A stretch of 64,000 bases of DNA. It comes from Rhynchopus sp. YZ270_cl-10. Lineage: Eukaryota > Euglenozoa > Diplonemea > Diplonemida > Diplonemidae. A program made the translations under genes and the position numbers. Positions 32,061 through 42,789 of this stretch are shown here, in pieces. How positions within the stretch are numbered: the first letter of the stretch is position 1; each line of letters opens with the position of its first letter. The notes under the pieces were generated by a model that had not been told where the DNA came from, made no database searches, and saw only the letters and a list, made by a program, of their open reading frames with translations. The stretch is from positions 1 to 64,000 of the forward strand of contig OZ037921.1 in the NCBI GenBank assembly GCA_964035575.1, read 5' to 3'.

Positions 32061-32355
32061 TAATAAAAAAATCATGTTTCCTGTGAAAAGGCTGCCTCTC
32101 GATTGGTTGTTTGAGGGATGATCCTGTTTGGCGACCGTACCACTTCTCCTTTAAAGCATGCAAGCTTCGTAGGAATTAAAAAACAACAAAAAAAAAAAAA
32201 AAGGTGTAAAACGGAACGAAAAAGAGGGTAATGGTTTACAAAAGAATACGGGAATTAACGATATTAAGGGGTCGGTGTGGAAAGGGGGGTTTTTTTGGTT
32301 TGTTATGTTTTTTTGTTTCGTTTTGGGGTACCCTAGCAAAGCCTTCATTGTCCCC

Positions 32356-34199
32356 TCATGTAAGTGACTTCTTTAAGACACGCAAATGTGGGTGCATGGA
32401 CAACGCAGACACTGGTGTGAACGGGCGTACTCCGTAGCGTGGTGGGGTTGGGTCGCGTCCTGTGCCTCGTCTGTCTTGCACGTCGTTGGAGATGTCTTGG
32501 TTTGTACCACGTGCAACGACGTCACCCTGTGAGCAATGGTATGTGGAAGTAGAAATTTGGTGGGGGGGAACAGAGAGAAGTTAGGGGAACAGATGCATAC
32601 CACGCAGTACACGACAATGCTGTCTCCAATGTCGGTCGGCACAGATGACAGGCGCACGTTCGCACAGCCCTGCAGGAAGGACGACACAGACTTCTCTGAC
32701 CGCAGCAGCGTCTGCAGCACCTTGGCAAGCTCGAAGAGCGAAGTGTCGCCCGCCTTGCCGAGGTAGTCCGAGACAATGATGCCGTTGTGGATGTTGCCGC
32801 GGATGCAGTCAGGCGTGTTCTCGACCATGACTAGCTTGTCCATGGCGCGGTCCAGCAGACGGATGTCCTTCATCTGGCCCTGCTGCCCTGTAAACCACTT
32901 CGGGTGCCGGTACACACAGTGCCGCACATACTCACGACGCGGGTCGATATCGTCGAGCACTGTGTGCGCATAGCAACGCTCCCCCGCAGTCCACACGATA
33001 ACCTCGCATTGGCTTGCAAGCATCATCAGGAGCTCTCTGCAGCCAGGGCGGATCTTGAGCGGCCCTTCGCGCGCGTAGACAAGCGTCTCGTCGAGGTCAA
33101 GCACGACAACATACTTGCCTTCGTCTTTCTTGTCCTGCGGGGGGATCAGGAAGCGTGTGTCCGAATGCCACTCCATGCTGGGCTGCCTTCTGTACGTCTG
33201 CGGGCTGCTGCACCGTGCTGGCGACGACGCCGGCTCCTGCGCGTACACGGGCTGCGTGGAGGCATGCTTCTTGTACGCTGTGAAGATGCTAGGCGAGGCT
33301 GGCTCCTCCACACGCTCCACCCTCGCGACAGGAGACGCAGACAGGGCTGGGTGCTCCCACACGGAGACACCTGTGTTGGTGTTGTGGTAGAAGACGCGTC
33401 CTGTGGCTGGGTCGCGTGCGTCGATCCACCCTGCAGGGAGTGTCTTTGCGAGCAACGAGGTGGGTGCAGGGGAGTGGCTCATCGCGTCTACAGTGCCACC
33501 TGCGGCAGGGGTCTTCTCACGCAGGCGTGCACCGTTGCGCAGGTCCTTCTCCCTCTCCCTCTCCCTCTCTCTGTCCGCAGCCGGCGTCGACGCAATCACA
33601 TTGTTCACACTCAGCCCCGCGTCCAGCTCGTCCTCCCTCCTCCTCAATGTGTCACGTCTCCGTGCCGTCACCTCTGCCCACCACTTATCCCACGCCTCGC
33701 TGTTCGTCAGAGACGAGATCGGCGCCACTGTGTCATCACTTCCGAGGTGCAGCTTTGGGCTGTTGATGTCACGGTGCATGGGAGCCCGGCCCGCCCCCAA
33801 CCCTACCCCATCGTACCCAGTGTAGTCGTCTCGCCGGGCAGGCGACGGTGTTGTGACACCGTCGCGGTCGAATGCGTAGCTTCGTCCGTATGAGTTGTCA
33901 AACAGTGCCCGAGAGGAGGGCGAGCCACTGCGTGTGGGTGTGGGCGACCTTCCTGGGGAGGAGTAGTCTGTGCCCGGCGACCAGCCAGAAGCGGGCGACC
34001 CGATGGAGTTACCCCTCTGCGGACTCCCCGACGCTGTGCGTGTGGGGGGTGGTGTGCCACCTCGTGTGTAGGGGTACAGTTCGTCGCGCTTGTACCTCGG
34101 TAATACAGGGGACGTGTTCTCAAAACCGTACGTCGCAGGTCGACTGTCAAATCCAATCCCATCAAAGCCCTGCCGACTGTACGACGGGAGACCCAGCAT
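32356..34199 (-). CDS. WW-domain FCP1/SCP-type CTD phosphatase (2 exons)
   Basis: Spliced model: exons 32601-34199 and 32356-32526 with a 74-bp intron (GTATGCATC to GCTCACAG), giving 589 residues; reading through instead would stop at 32373. Residues 1-240 are Ser/Pro-rich with many SP motifs. Residues 254-287 form a WW domain (LPAGWID to VSVWEHP). Residues 362-530 form the FCP1/SCP phosphatase domain, with catalytic DLDET (Asp368, Asp370) and IVWTAG. The family dephosphorylates phosphoserine in the RNA polymerase II CTD and other targets; the WW domain could recruit the same kind of pSer-Pro ligand. It lies directly upstream of the CELF-like gene on the same strand. The C-terminal exon is basic and of unknown role. 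Confidence 0.85.
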
Positions 34200-34494
34200 C
34201 GCAAAACTTCAACGTCGTCGTCTCCCCCACACCAGCAAAACGCACCCGAAAAACCTTTTTCTTTGTTTCTTGTGTACTTTTTTTTTCGCGCTAAAATGTG
34301 TAAAAGAGAGAGTGCAAAAAAAAAGATAAAAGGATTTCCTGTAGATGTGTGAAAACGTAGAACAGTGGAGTTGGAGTTGGCAAGAAAAGAGGGGCTGTGG
34401 TTGTGGGTACCATTTTTGTCGATTTGTATGACGCACAAAAAAATAGAAAAAAAATCCCATTTCCCCCCCTCTCTCTCTGTCACTCTTTTTGCCC

Positions 34495-35811
34495 TTATTG
34501 GGTGAATGAGTCAAGCATTTGCTGCCAATTGGCCCGTTGAAGGTTGCGTCCGATCACTACCACACGTGTGAAGGGGAGCGGTGCAGTGGTCAGGTTTGTG
34601 ATATCATAGAGCTCTCCGACTGCCTGCACCATGACTGGGGGTGCGTCTTTGAAGTGCACGATGGCTTTGAGGCGGAGGACGACCGGTTTGGCGTTGGTGG
34701 TGTCGGACTGTGCGTCTTCTCTGATGTCCCACAGCATCTGCTTCATCAACACATCAAGAGCGGCACGTGGCATTGGCGACTGCGACTCGACCGTGACAGA
34801 ACCAATGTCAGATGTGTGCTTGCCGCTGTGTGCTTCGTGGTTGCAGGCGTCGCCGCCACATTCGTGATCATGGCTGGATGGGCCAGAGACAGAGGTGGAT
34901 GTTGCATTCGGGACGACCACCTGTGCTGTGGTCTCGCCCCAGCCCTTCTTGCCCCAGTTGTTGCCTGGCAGGCTCAGCAGCGCGTCGACGTCGACCACCT
35001 TTGAGAAGCTGCACTCCTCCACCTTCGCGTCTGGGCTGATCTGCAGCATCACCTTCTTGACCTCCTGCAGCATGCCCGCATCCACCAGGTCCACTTTGTT
35101 CACAAGAATAGCGTCCGCAAGAGAGATCTGCTGCGACGCTTCAATGAAGCCACCGTCCTCGTCCTTCTCCGGCTCGTCCACGTCCATCGCATCTGTGTCA
35201 TCCTCTGGCACAACCCTTGCGTGCAAGAAGCCCTTCTTCGACGCCTTCCCCAGGTGCGACAGGATGTGCTTTGCATCCACCAAAGTCACAACACCGTTGA
35301 GCATGAGAGGGCTCTCCACCTCAAGGTCCTGCCAGAACATCGCAATCAGTGGCTCAGGGTCCGCTAGCCCAGATGTCTCGATCACGATGTGGTCGAAACG
35401 GCCTTTACGCTTGACTAGGTTCTCGAGCGCCTCAACAGCTTTGTCTTTGAACTTGCAGCACATACAGCCGTTGTTCATCTCAATCCAGTCGTCCTCCTCT
35501 TCGCCATCCTTCGCAACGCGCATCGCACGCTCGATGTCAGCAGAGTCGCCAAACTCATTCACCATGACCGCAATCTTCTTCTCCTTCTGCTCATGCAGGA
35601 TGTACTGCACAAGCGTCGACTTCCCACTCCCCAGAAAGCCAGTCACAATAGAGACAGGCACTTTCCAGTCCACGCCCGGTACACCTCCACCCTTGGCCAC
35701 GTTGGCAGCAGAGGCCTGTTGGATCTCGTAGTTCGTCATCCCAGACTTTGCACCAGCACTGCCTGTGGCGGCCACCAGGCAGGGTACCTCATCCGAGTCG
35801 CTGTCACTCAT
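34495..35811 (-). CDS. CobW/ZNG1-family GTPase metallochaperone
   Basis: A 438-residue single-exon protein of the COG0523 family (CobW/CBWD/ZNG1). Family members use GTP to deliver zinc or another metal; ZNG1 loads methionine aminopeptidase. Seen here: Walker A GFLGSGKST (58-66), VNEFGD switch, metal-binding CxCC as GCMCC (Cys116, 118, 119), ETSGLADP (145-152), NKVDLVD guanine specificity motif, and a CobW C-terminal domain. A Cys/His cluster at about residue 325 (CGGDACNHEAHSGKH) lies between domains and may hold metal. The acidic N-terminus followed by VPCLVA loosely resembles the CPELVP motif used by ZNG1 to bind its client. The substrate metal cannot be read from the sequence. Confidence 0.93.
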   Translation of the reverse strand: MSDSDSDEVPCLVAATGSAGAKSGMTNYEIQQASAANVAKGGGVPGVDWKVPVSIVTGFLGSGKSTLVQYILHEQKEKKIAVMVNEFGDSADIERAMRVAKDGEEEDDWIEMNNGCMCCKFKDKAVEALENLVKRKGRFDHIVIETSGLADPEPLIAMFWQDLEVESPLMLNGVVTLVDAKHILSHLGKASKKGFLHARVVPEDDTDAMDVDEPEKDEDGGFIEASQQISLADAILVNKVDLVDAGMLQEVKKVMLQISPDAKVEECSFSKVVDVDALLSLPGNNWGKKGWGETTAQVVVPNATSTSVSGPSSHDHECGGDACNHEAHSGKHTSDIGSVTVESQSPMPRAALDVLMKQMLWDIREDAQSDTTNAKPVVLRLKAIVHFKDAPPVMVQAVGELYDITNLTTAPLPFTRVVVIGRNLQRANWQQMLDSFTQ

Positions 35812-36039
35812 TTTCAGTTTGTAAACTCTTTTCTGTAGTTTTGTTCGTAAGTTGAAGTGCGTCAGTGTCGCAAAGGGAAAAAGTAAAAATCCTGTAACTC
35901 AGTCTTTCCCTTGCACAGAGAAGAGTAGTAATAGGGAGGTTATCAGTAATCCCCCGAGGGGTGTGAATCAGATGGCACTCCCTTATGACGACGCTGCGCA
36001 CCCATAGGACCACCATTGGTGGTGCAGGTGCAGGTGCAG

Positions 36040-37558
36040 AGGTGCGTGTGTGTGGGGCACAATTAGAAACAAAACAAAACCAAACCCCCAGTGCTTTTTT
36101 TTCTTCCATTTCCGTTCTTCTCGCCGTGTGCGTTTCTGTTGAATGTTGAAGACAGTCTTGTGCAATTTAAAGCGAGAGAAAAAAAGAACACACCATCCTG
36201 GACAGTGGCCGTAGTGGTAGCAGAGAGCAAAACTAAAAACAAACTGCTAACCATTCCGAAATAATGCAAAGCCAGCTGTCCTCTATTATTGCAGATAGTG
36301 TGCTGTGCGCGTGTTTTGCGACAAGTCGTGTCTTTTAAAGAAAGAAAGGGGGGAAGTTAAGAGTAAAGAGTAAAGAAGTAAAAGAGCAAGTGTGTGGGAA
36401 GCAGGGCACCTTGGGGCGGAGCGTTCGTTCAGCACAAACATTGTTGCCCACACTTTGCACCTGCCCCTCCCACGAGAACAAAAGGGGAAGGCAAAAGGCA
36501 GAGTTGGCAGAACAGCCAAATATAAAAAGGCAGGGAGGGAATCAACACAAGAAATCCACTCTCAAGAAAAGAACACCAGCAAATAATAATAAACTCCCGA
36601 CTCATTCAGAGACGCAGGCTGGGTTATTTGTTGCGTCTTGTGGCGTTAGCTGTGGTGTGAATCCACAGAAACTATAAAGAAAAACAAGGGGAGTTTACTT
36701 TTTGGCATTCTTTTCCTGTGTTTTGTTTGGAAAGTGGGTTATCTTGCATTCTCGATCAGTAGTAGTCGTTACGTGTTAAACTAAATTAATTGCTGTGGTT
36801 GTTAAATAGCGAATTGCTTATTTCGTTGTTTCTGTTTGCGTTAAGTTTTGTTTTGTTTTGTTTTGTTTTGTTTTGTTTTGTTTTGTTTTGGATCCATCAA
36901 ATTCGCAGCAAAGCTGCAAACACTTGAAAAAGACCCTCATCTGGTTTATAGTTGGAAACATCACCCAAGAATCCATAAAGACGGCAACAAAAATGCTAAA
37001 ACATACAAGCTAAAGAAAGAAAGCACAAAGGCAAAGGCAGCATGAAAGTCAAAGTAAAAGCCAAAGCCAAAATCCAAAAGCCAAAAGCCAAAGTCAAAAG
37101 TCGAAAGTCAAAAGTCAAAGTCAAGCCATCAAAACCCGGGAAAAAGCCAGCTTTTGCAAACGAATGCACGGCTGCCTCATTAGTCTAGAGCATGTGCAAA
37201 TATAAGACACAAAACAGGTTTGCATCTAAACAACACACACTCGTCAAAAGAGTGGAGGGACGCCTCCCCCGGGTGAGATGGAAAATTTAAAAAGCATAAT
37301 TTATTTGTTTTGTTTTGTTTTTGAAAATATACGAACGAAAAGGCAAACAATATAGTCATAATAAATAAGGTGGTGGCTTTGAAGAATGGGTGTGCACGGA
37401 ACAAAACGTCCCATGCAACCCTCTCCAAAGCACTGTTGTGTTCTGAGGTTGGTGTTTCTTTGTTTCGTCACAACTCCTCTCTCGCTTTTTTTTCTTTTCT
37501 TTTTCATCCAGGTCATCGTTGCTGTGTGTCGGTGTGGCACGGCGGCACATCTGCTTCA
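36040..37558. other. Non-coding part of triplication unit 1
   Basis: Contains a (TTTTG)9 microsatellite near 36845-36890 and an AAAGCC/AAAGTC hexamer-like run near 37040-37125. No gene supported. The same sequence recurs at 39474-40977 and 42893-44396. Confidence 0.7.
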
Positions 37559-39370
37559 TCAGAACGGGCCGAAGCCTCCGGTGCCAGCCTCACCCCCCTC
37601 ACCTCCCTCACCTCCAGCGCCTCCGGTGCCAGTCTCGCCACCTTCGCCACCTTCGCCTCCGGGGGTCACAGGGCCAGCACCAGCACCAGCACCGGCACAG
37701 GTGGTTGCGCACGAGGCTGCTGAGGCAGGGGGCGTGAAGTCTGCAGGGCACCACGAGGAGACACACATGCCGGCAGCTCCCTCTCCGGAGACACCTGCCT
37801 CCCAAGCACACTCTGGCATCGCAGTGCAGGCCGCCAGGTCCGCAAACCCACCACACGCAGTCGCACCCTGCCGCACGAAGACTGCCACGTTTGCAAGCGG
37901 CGCAGTCAGGGCAGGGAGCTCCTCAACAGCCCCCGCAGACACAAGCTTCCGGAAGGCAACCGTCGGGTGCTCCACACCGCCTGCCCCCTCCGCACCCGCA
38001 CCCGCACCCTGCTGGAACGTCGGGGCACAGCTCCCCGCCTCCCACCCAGCACCAGGCAGCAGCGACACCAGCCCGCCGTTTGTTGGTGTCGAGCACGGTG
38101 GGCAGTGGTACGTCGTCACAAACACCTCGCACGGCTTCTCCTCGCAGTTGAACGGGCAGGCCACGCGCAGCACGTTGTCCGCCCCAATCACACCCGCAAT
38201 GTCCACCGGGAAGAACGCCTCCATGTTCGCCTGCACAAAGGCGGGCGGGAAGTTCGCAAGCGTCGTCGAGGGCTCCCCGTGCGGGTGCATCCCCTGCACC
38301 ACCGGCTCGCCTGCCCCAAAGCTGTCCACAGTGCCTTCGGGGCTCACAACCTCAACCTCAACGGGCTCCCCGCCGTCCACACAGGGCTCCGTCGTCTCCC
38401 CCCCTGTTGGCGTGGGTGGGGTCGGCGGGGTTGGCGGCGTGGGGGGCGTTGGCGGTGTCCCAGCAGGGGAGTCTGTGTTGCCCCCGGTTGGTGTCGGGGG
38501 TGTTGGCGGTGTTGGCGGTGTGCCCGACGGGGAGTCCGTGTTACCCCCTGTCGGCGTCGGGGGTGTTGGCGGTGTTGGTGGTGTGCCGGAAGGCGAGTCT
38601 GTGTTGCCCCCTGTTGGTGTCGGTGGTGTCGGTGGTGTCGGTGGTGTTGGTGGTGTTGGTGGCGACGGTGGTGTCGGCGGTGTCCCAGCAGGGGAGTCCG
38701 TGTTACCCCCTGTCGGCGTCGGGGGTGTTGGTGGTGTCGGCGGTGTGCCGGAAGGCGAGTCTGTGTTGCCCCCTGGCGGCGACGGAGGCGGGCTGCCGCC
38801 AGGTGCTTGTGTCTTCTTGCAGCCCTCCTTCTCCTTGCTCTTGCTCTTGCTCTTGTTCTTGCTCTTGTCACCGCCCTTGTTGTGTGAGTAGCTCTTGTCC
38901 TTGTCCCCCTTCCCCTTCCCCCTCCTGTGGGTCTTCTCACCTCCCTCCTTCTCCATTGTGACTGAAGTCGACGTAGACGTGGACGTGGACGTGGAGGTCG
39001 ATGTCGATGTCGATGTCGACGTCGAGCCCGACCCCTCCTTCTCCTTCTCCCCCTTCCTGTGCTTCTCCATACGGCCTCCCTTCTCCTTCTCCTTCTCCTT
39101 CTGGTTCTCCTTCCCCTTCTCTGTGCGACCGCCGCCGCTGTTGCGCCCGCCCCGCTCGGTCCCGCCATTGCGGCTGCCGCTCCTGCTCCCGCCCCTGTTG
39201 CGAGCCCCGCCACGGGTCATCCCTCCGCGCCTCTCCCCACGCGGACGCGTCCTCGTCGTCACCCCAGCCTCGCCACCACCGCCACCACCCATCTCAGTGT
39301 TCCCACCTGCATCCGCACACATCGCCGTCGACAGAAGAAGCAACGCAGCTCCGCATTTGCGCATCATCAT
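37559..39370 (-). CDS. Secreted Thr/Pro-rich protein, tandem copy 1
   Basis: A 603-residue secreted protein. The start is set at the MMMRKCGAALLLLSTAMCADAG signal peptide (39370), 5 nt after a CCACCAG splice-acceptor-like site; the longer open frame to 39496 is probably leader. Order of regions: Gly/Arg-rich; Lys/Glu-rich with a Ser/Thr run and a Lys-rich stretch; five proline-rich repeats of the form TGGNTDSP(S/A)GTPPTPP; then a C-terminal domain of about 250 residues with many cysteines (for example CPFNCEEKPC and CPPC). Pro/Thr-rich linkers of this kind are usually O-glycosylated spacers joining a surface or matrix anchor to a functional head. I do not recognise the C-terminal domain. Confidence 0.8.
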   Translation of the reverse strand: MMMRKCGAALLLLSTAMCADAGGNTEMGGGGGGEAGVTTRTRPRGERRGGMTRGGARNRGGSRSGSRNGGTERGGRNSGGGRTEKGKENQKEKEKEKGGRMEKHRKGEKEKEGSGSTSTSTSTSTSTSTSTSTSTSVTMEKEGGEKTHRRGKGKGDKDKSYSHNKGGDKSKNKSKSKSKEKEGCKKTQAPGGSPPPSPPGGNTDSPSGTPPTPPTPPTPTGGNTDSPAGTPPTPPSPPTPPTPPTPPTPPTPTGGNTDSPSGTPPTPPTPPTPTGGNTDSPSGTPPTPPTPPTPTGGNTDSPAGTPPTPPTPPTPPTPPTPTGGETTEPCVDGGEPVEVEVVSPEGTVDSFGAGEPVVQGMHPHGEPSTTLANFPPAFVQANMEAFFPVDIAGVIGADNVLRVACPFNCEEKPCEVFVTTYHCPPCSTPTNGGLVSLLPGAGWEAGSCAPTFQQGAGAGAEGAGGVEHPTVAFRKLVSAGAVEELPALTAPLANVAVFVRQGATACGGFADLAACTAMPECAWEAGVSGEGAAGMCVSSWCPADFTPPASAASCATTCAGAGAGAGPVTPGGEGGEGGETGTGGAGGEGGEGGEAGTGGFGPF

Positions 39371-40977
39371 TGTGACTGGTGGTGTGGGGTGTCGTGAGTG
39401 TGTGTGTTGTGTGTAGAATAATTCTGGTGTGGGGTGTTGTACAGGTGGTGCAGGTGCAGGTGCAGGCATGCAGAGGTGCGTGTGTGTGGGGCACAATTAG
39501 AAACAAAACAAAACCAAACCCCCAGTGCTTTTTTTTCTTCCATTTCCGTTCTTCTCGCCGTGTGCGTTTCTGTTGAATGTTGAAGACAGTCTTGTGCAAT
39601 TTAAAGCGAGAGAAAAAAAGAACACACCATCCTGGACAGTGGCCGTAGTGGTAGCAGAGAGCAAAACTAAAAACAAACTGCTAACCATTCCGAAATAATG
39701 CAAAGCCAGCTGTCCTCTATTATTGCAGATAGTGTGCTGTGCGCGTGTTTTGCGACAAGTCGTGTCTTTTAAAGAAAGAAAGGGGGGAAGTTAAGAGTAA
39801 AGAGTAAAGAAGTAAAAGAGCAAGTGTGTGGGAAGCAGGGCACCTTGGGGCGGAGCGTTCGTTCAGCACAAACATTGTTGCCCACACTTTGCACCTGCCC
39901 CTCCCACGAGAACAAAAGGGGAAGGCAAAAGGCAGAGTTGGCAGAACAGCCAAATATAAAAAGGCAGGGAGGGAATCAACACAAGAAATCCACTCTCAAG
40001 AAAAGAACACCAGCAAATAATAATAAACTCCCGACTCATTCAGAGACGCAGGCTGGGTTATTTGTTGCGTCTTGTGGCGTTAGCTGTGGTGTGAATCCAC
40101 AGAAACTATAAAGAAAAACAAGGGGAGTTTACTTTTTGGCATTCTTTTCCTGTGTTTTGTTTGGAAAGTGGGTTATCTTGCATTCTCGATCAGTAGTAGT
40201 CGTTACGTGTTAAACTAAATTAATTGCTGTGGTTGTTAAATAGCGAATTGCTTATTTCGTTGTTTCTGTTTGCGTTAAGTTTTGTTTTGTTTTGTTTTGT
40301 TTTGTTTTGGATCCATCAAATTCGCAGCAAAGCTGCAAACACTTGAAAAAGACCCTCATCTGGTTTATAGTTGGAAACATCACCCAAGAATCCATAAAGA
40401 CGGCAACAAAAATGCTAAAACATACAAGCTAAAGAAAGAAAGCACAAAGGCAAAGGCAGCATGAAAGTCAAAGTAAAAGCCAAAGCCAAAATCCAAAAGC
40501 CAAAAGCCAAAGTCAAAAGTCGAAAGTCAAAAGTCAAAGTCAAGCCATCAAAACCCGGGAAAAAGCCAGCTTTTGCAAACGAATGCACGGCTGCCTCATT
40601 AGTCTAGAGCATGTGCAAATATAAGACACAAAACAGGTTTGCATCTAAACAACACACACTCGTCAAAAGAGTGGAGGGACGCCTCCCCCGGGTGAGATGG
40701 AAAATTTAAAAAGCATAATTTATTTGTTTTGTTTTGTTTTTGAAAATATACGAACGAAAAGGCAAACAATATAGTCATAATAAATAAGGTGGTGGCTTTG
40801 AAGAATGGGTGTGCACGGAACAAAACGTCCCATGCAACCCTCTCCAAAGCACTGTTGTGTTCTGAGGTTGGTGTTTCTTTGTTTCGTCACAACTCCTCTC
40901 TCGCTTTTTTTTCTTTTCTTTTTCATCCAGGTCATCGTTGCTGTGTGTCGGTGTGGCACGGCGGCACATCTGCTTCA

Positions 40978-42789
40978 TCAGAACGGGCCGAAGCCTCCGG
41001 TGCCAGCCTCACCCCCCTCACCTCCCTCACCTCCAGCGCCTCCGGTGCCAGTCTCGCCACCTTCGCCACCTTCGCCTCCGGGGGTCACAGGGCCAGCACC
41101 AGCACCAGCACCGGCACAGGTGGTTGCGCACGAGGCTGCTGAGGCAGGGGGCGTGAAGTCTGCAGGGCACCACGAGGAGACACACATGCCGGCAGCTCCC
41201 TCTCCGGAGACACCTGCCTCCCAAGCACACTCTGGCATCGCAGTGCAGGCCGCCAGGTCCGCAAACCCACCACACGCAGTCGCACCCTGCCGCACGAAGA
41301 CTGCCACGTTTGCAAGCGGCGCAGTCAGGGCAGGGAGCTCCTCAACAGCCCCCGCAGACACAAGCTTCCGGAAGGCAACCGTCGGGTGCTCCACACCGCC
41401 TGCCCCCTCCGCACCCGCACCCGCACCCTGCTGGAACGTCGGGGCACAGCTCCCCGCCTCCCACCCAGCACCAGGCAGCAGCGACACCAGCCCGCCGTTT
41501 GTTGGTGTCGAGCACGGTGGGCAGTGGTACGTCGTCACAAACACCTCGCACGGCTTCTCCTCGCAGTTGAACGGGCAGGCCACGCGCAGCACGTTGTCCG
41601 CCCCAATCACACCCGCAATGTCCACCGGGAAGAACGCCTCCATGTTCGCCTGCACAAAGGCGGGCGGGAAGTTCGCAAGCGTCGTCGAGGGCTCCCCGTG
41701 CGGGTGCATCCCCTGCACCACCGGCTCGCCTGCCCCAAAGCTGTCCACAGTGCCTTCGGGGCTCACAACCTCAACCTCAACGGGCTCCCCGCCGTCCACA
41801 CAGGGCTCCGTCGTCTCCCCCCCTGTTGGCGTGGGTGGGGTCGGCGGGGTTGGCGGCGTGGGGGGCGTTGGCGGTGTCCCAGCAGGGGAGTCTGTGTTGC
41901 CCCCGGTTGGTGTCGGGGGTGTTGGCGGTGTTGGCGGTGTGCCCGACGGGGAGTCCGTGTTACCCCCTGTCGGCGTCGGGGGTGTTGGCGGTGTTGGTGG
42001 TGTGCCGGAAGGCGAGTCTGTGTTGCCCCCTGTTGGTGTCGGTGGTGTCGGTGGTGTCGGTGGTGTTGGTGGTGTTGGTGGCGACGGTGGTGTCGGCGGT
42101 GTCCCAGCAGGGGAGTCCGTGTTACCCCCTGTCGGCGTCGGGGGTGTTGGTGGTGTCGGCGGTGTGCCGGAAGGCGAGTCTGTGTTGCCCCCTGGCGGCG
42201 ACGGAGGCGGGCTGCCGCCAGGTGCTTGTGTCTTCTTGCAGCCCTCCTTCTCCTTGCTCTTGCTCTTGCTCTTGTTCTTGCTCTTGTCACCGCCCTTGTT
42301 GTGTGAGTAGCTCTTGTCCTTGTCCCCCTTCCCCTTCCCCCTCCTGTGGGTCTTCTCACCTCCCTCCTTCTCCATTGTGACTGAAGTCGACGTAGACGTG
42401 GACGTGGACGTGGAGGTCGATGTCGATGTCGATGTCGACGTCGAGCCCGACCCCTCCTTCTCCTTCTCCCCCTTCCTGTGCTTCTCCATACGGCCTCCCT
42501 TCTCCTTCTCCTTCTCCTTCTGGTTCTCCTTCCCCTTCTCTGTGCGACCGCCGCCGCTGTTGCGCCCGCCCCGCTCGGTCCCGCCATTGCGGCTGCCGCT
42601 CCTGCTCCCGCCCCTGTTGCGAGCCCCGCCACGGGTCATCCCTCCGCGCCTCTCCCCACGCGGACGCGTCCTCGTCGTCACCCCAGCCTCGCCACCACCG
42701 CCACCACCCATCTCAGTGTTCCCACCTGCATCCGCACACATCGCCGTCGACAGAAGAAGCAACGCAGCTCCGCATTTGCGCATCATCAT
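40978..42789 (-). CDS. Secreted Thr/Pro-rich protein, tandem copy 2
   Basis: The same 603 residues as copy 1, 3419 bp further on. Signal peptide, proline repeats and cysteine-rich C-terminal domain appear unchanged. Confidence 0.8.
   Translation of the reverse strand: MMMRKCGAALLLLSTAMCADAGGNTEMGGGGGGEAGVTTRTRPRGERRGGMTRGGARNRGGSRSGSRNGGTERGGRNSGGGRTEKGKENQKEKEKEKGGRMEKHRKGEKEKEGSGSTSTSTSTSTSTSTSTSTSTSVTMEKEGGEKTHRRGKGKGDKDKSYSHNKGGDKSKNKSKSKSKEKEGCKKTQAPGGSPPPSPPGGNTDSPSGTPPTPPTPPTPTGGNTDSPAGTPPTPPSPPTPPTPPTPPTPPTPTGGNTDSPSGTPPTPPTPPTPTGGNTDSPSGTPPTPPTPPTPTGGNTDSPAGTPPTPPTPPTPPTPPTPTGGETTEPCVDGGEPVEVEVVSPEGTVDSFGAGEPVVQGMHPHGEPSTTLANFPPAFVQANMEAFFPVDIAGVIGADNVLRVACPFNCEEKPCEVFVTTYHCPPCSTPTNGGLVSLLPGAGWEAGSCAPTFQQGAGAGAEGAGGVEHPTVAFRKLVSAGAVEELPALTAPLANVAVFVRQGATACGGFADLAACTAMPECAWEAGVSGEGAAGMCVSSWCPADFTPPASAASCATTCAGAGAGAGPVTPGGEGGEGGETGTGGAGGEGGEGGEAGTGGFGPF

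Larger units (their letters stand above)
30315..32355. other. AT-rich intergenic spacer with several hairpin elements
   Basis: About 2 kb with no supported gene. It holds A42 at 31138-31179, hairpin elements A4 and A5, weaker relatives at 31071-31096 and 31591-31616, a perfect 8-bp hairpin at 31696-31718 and copy B1 of a second repeat family. Confidence 0.6.
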
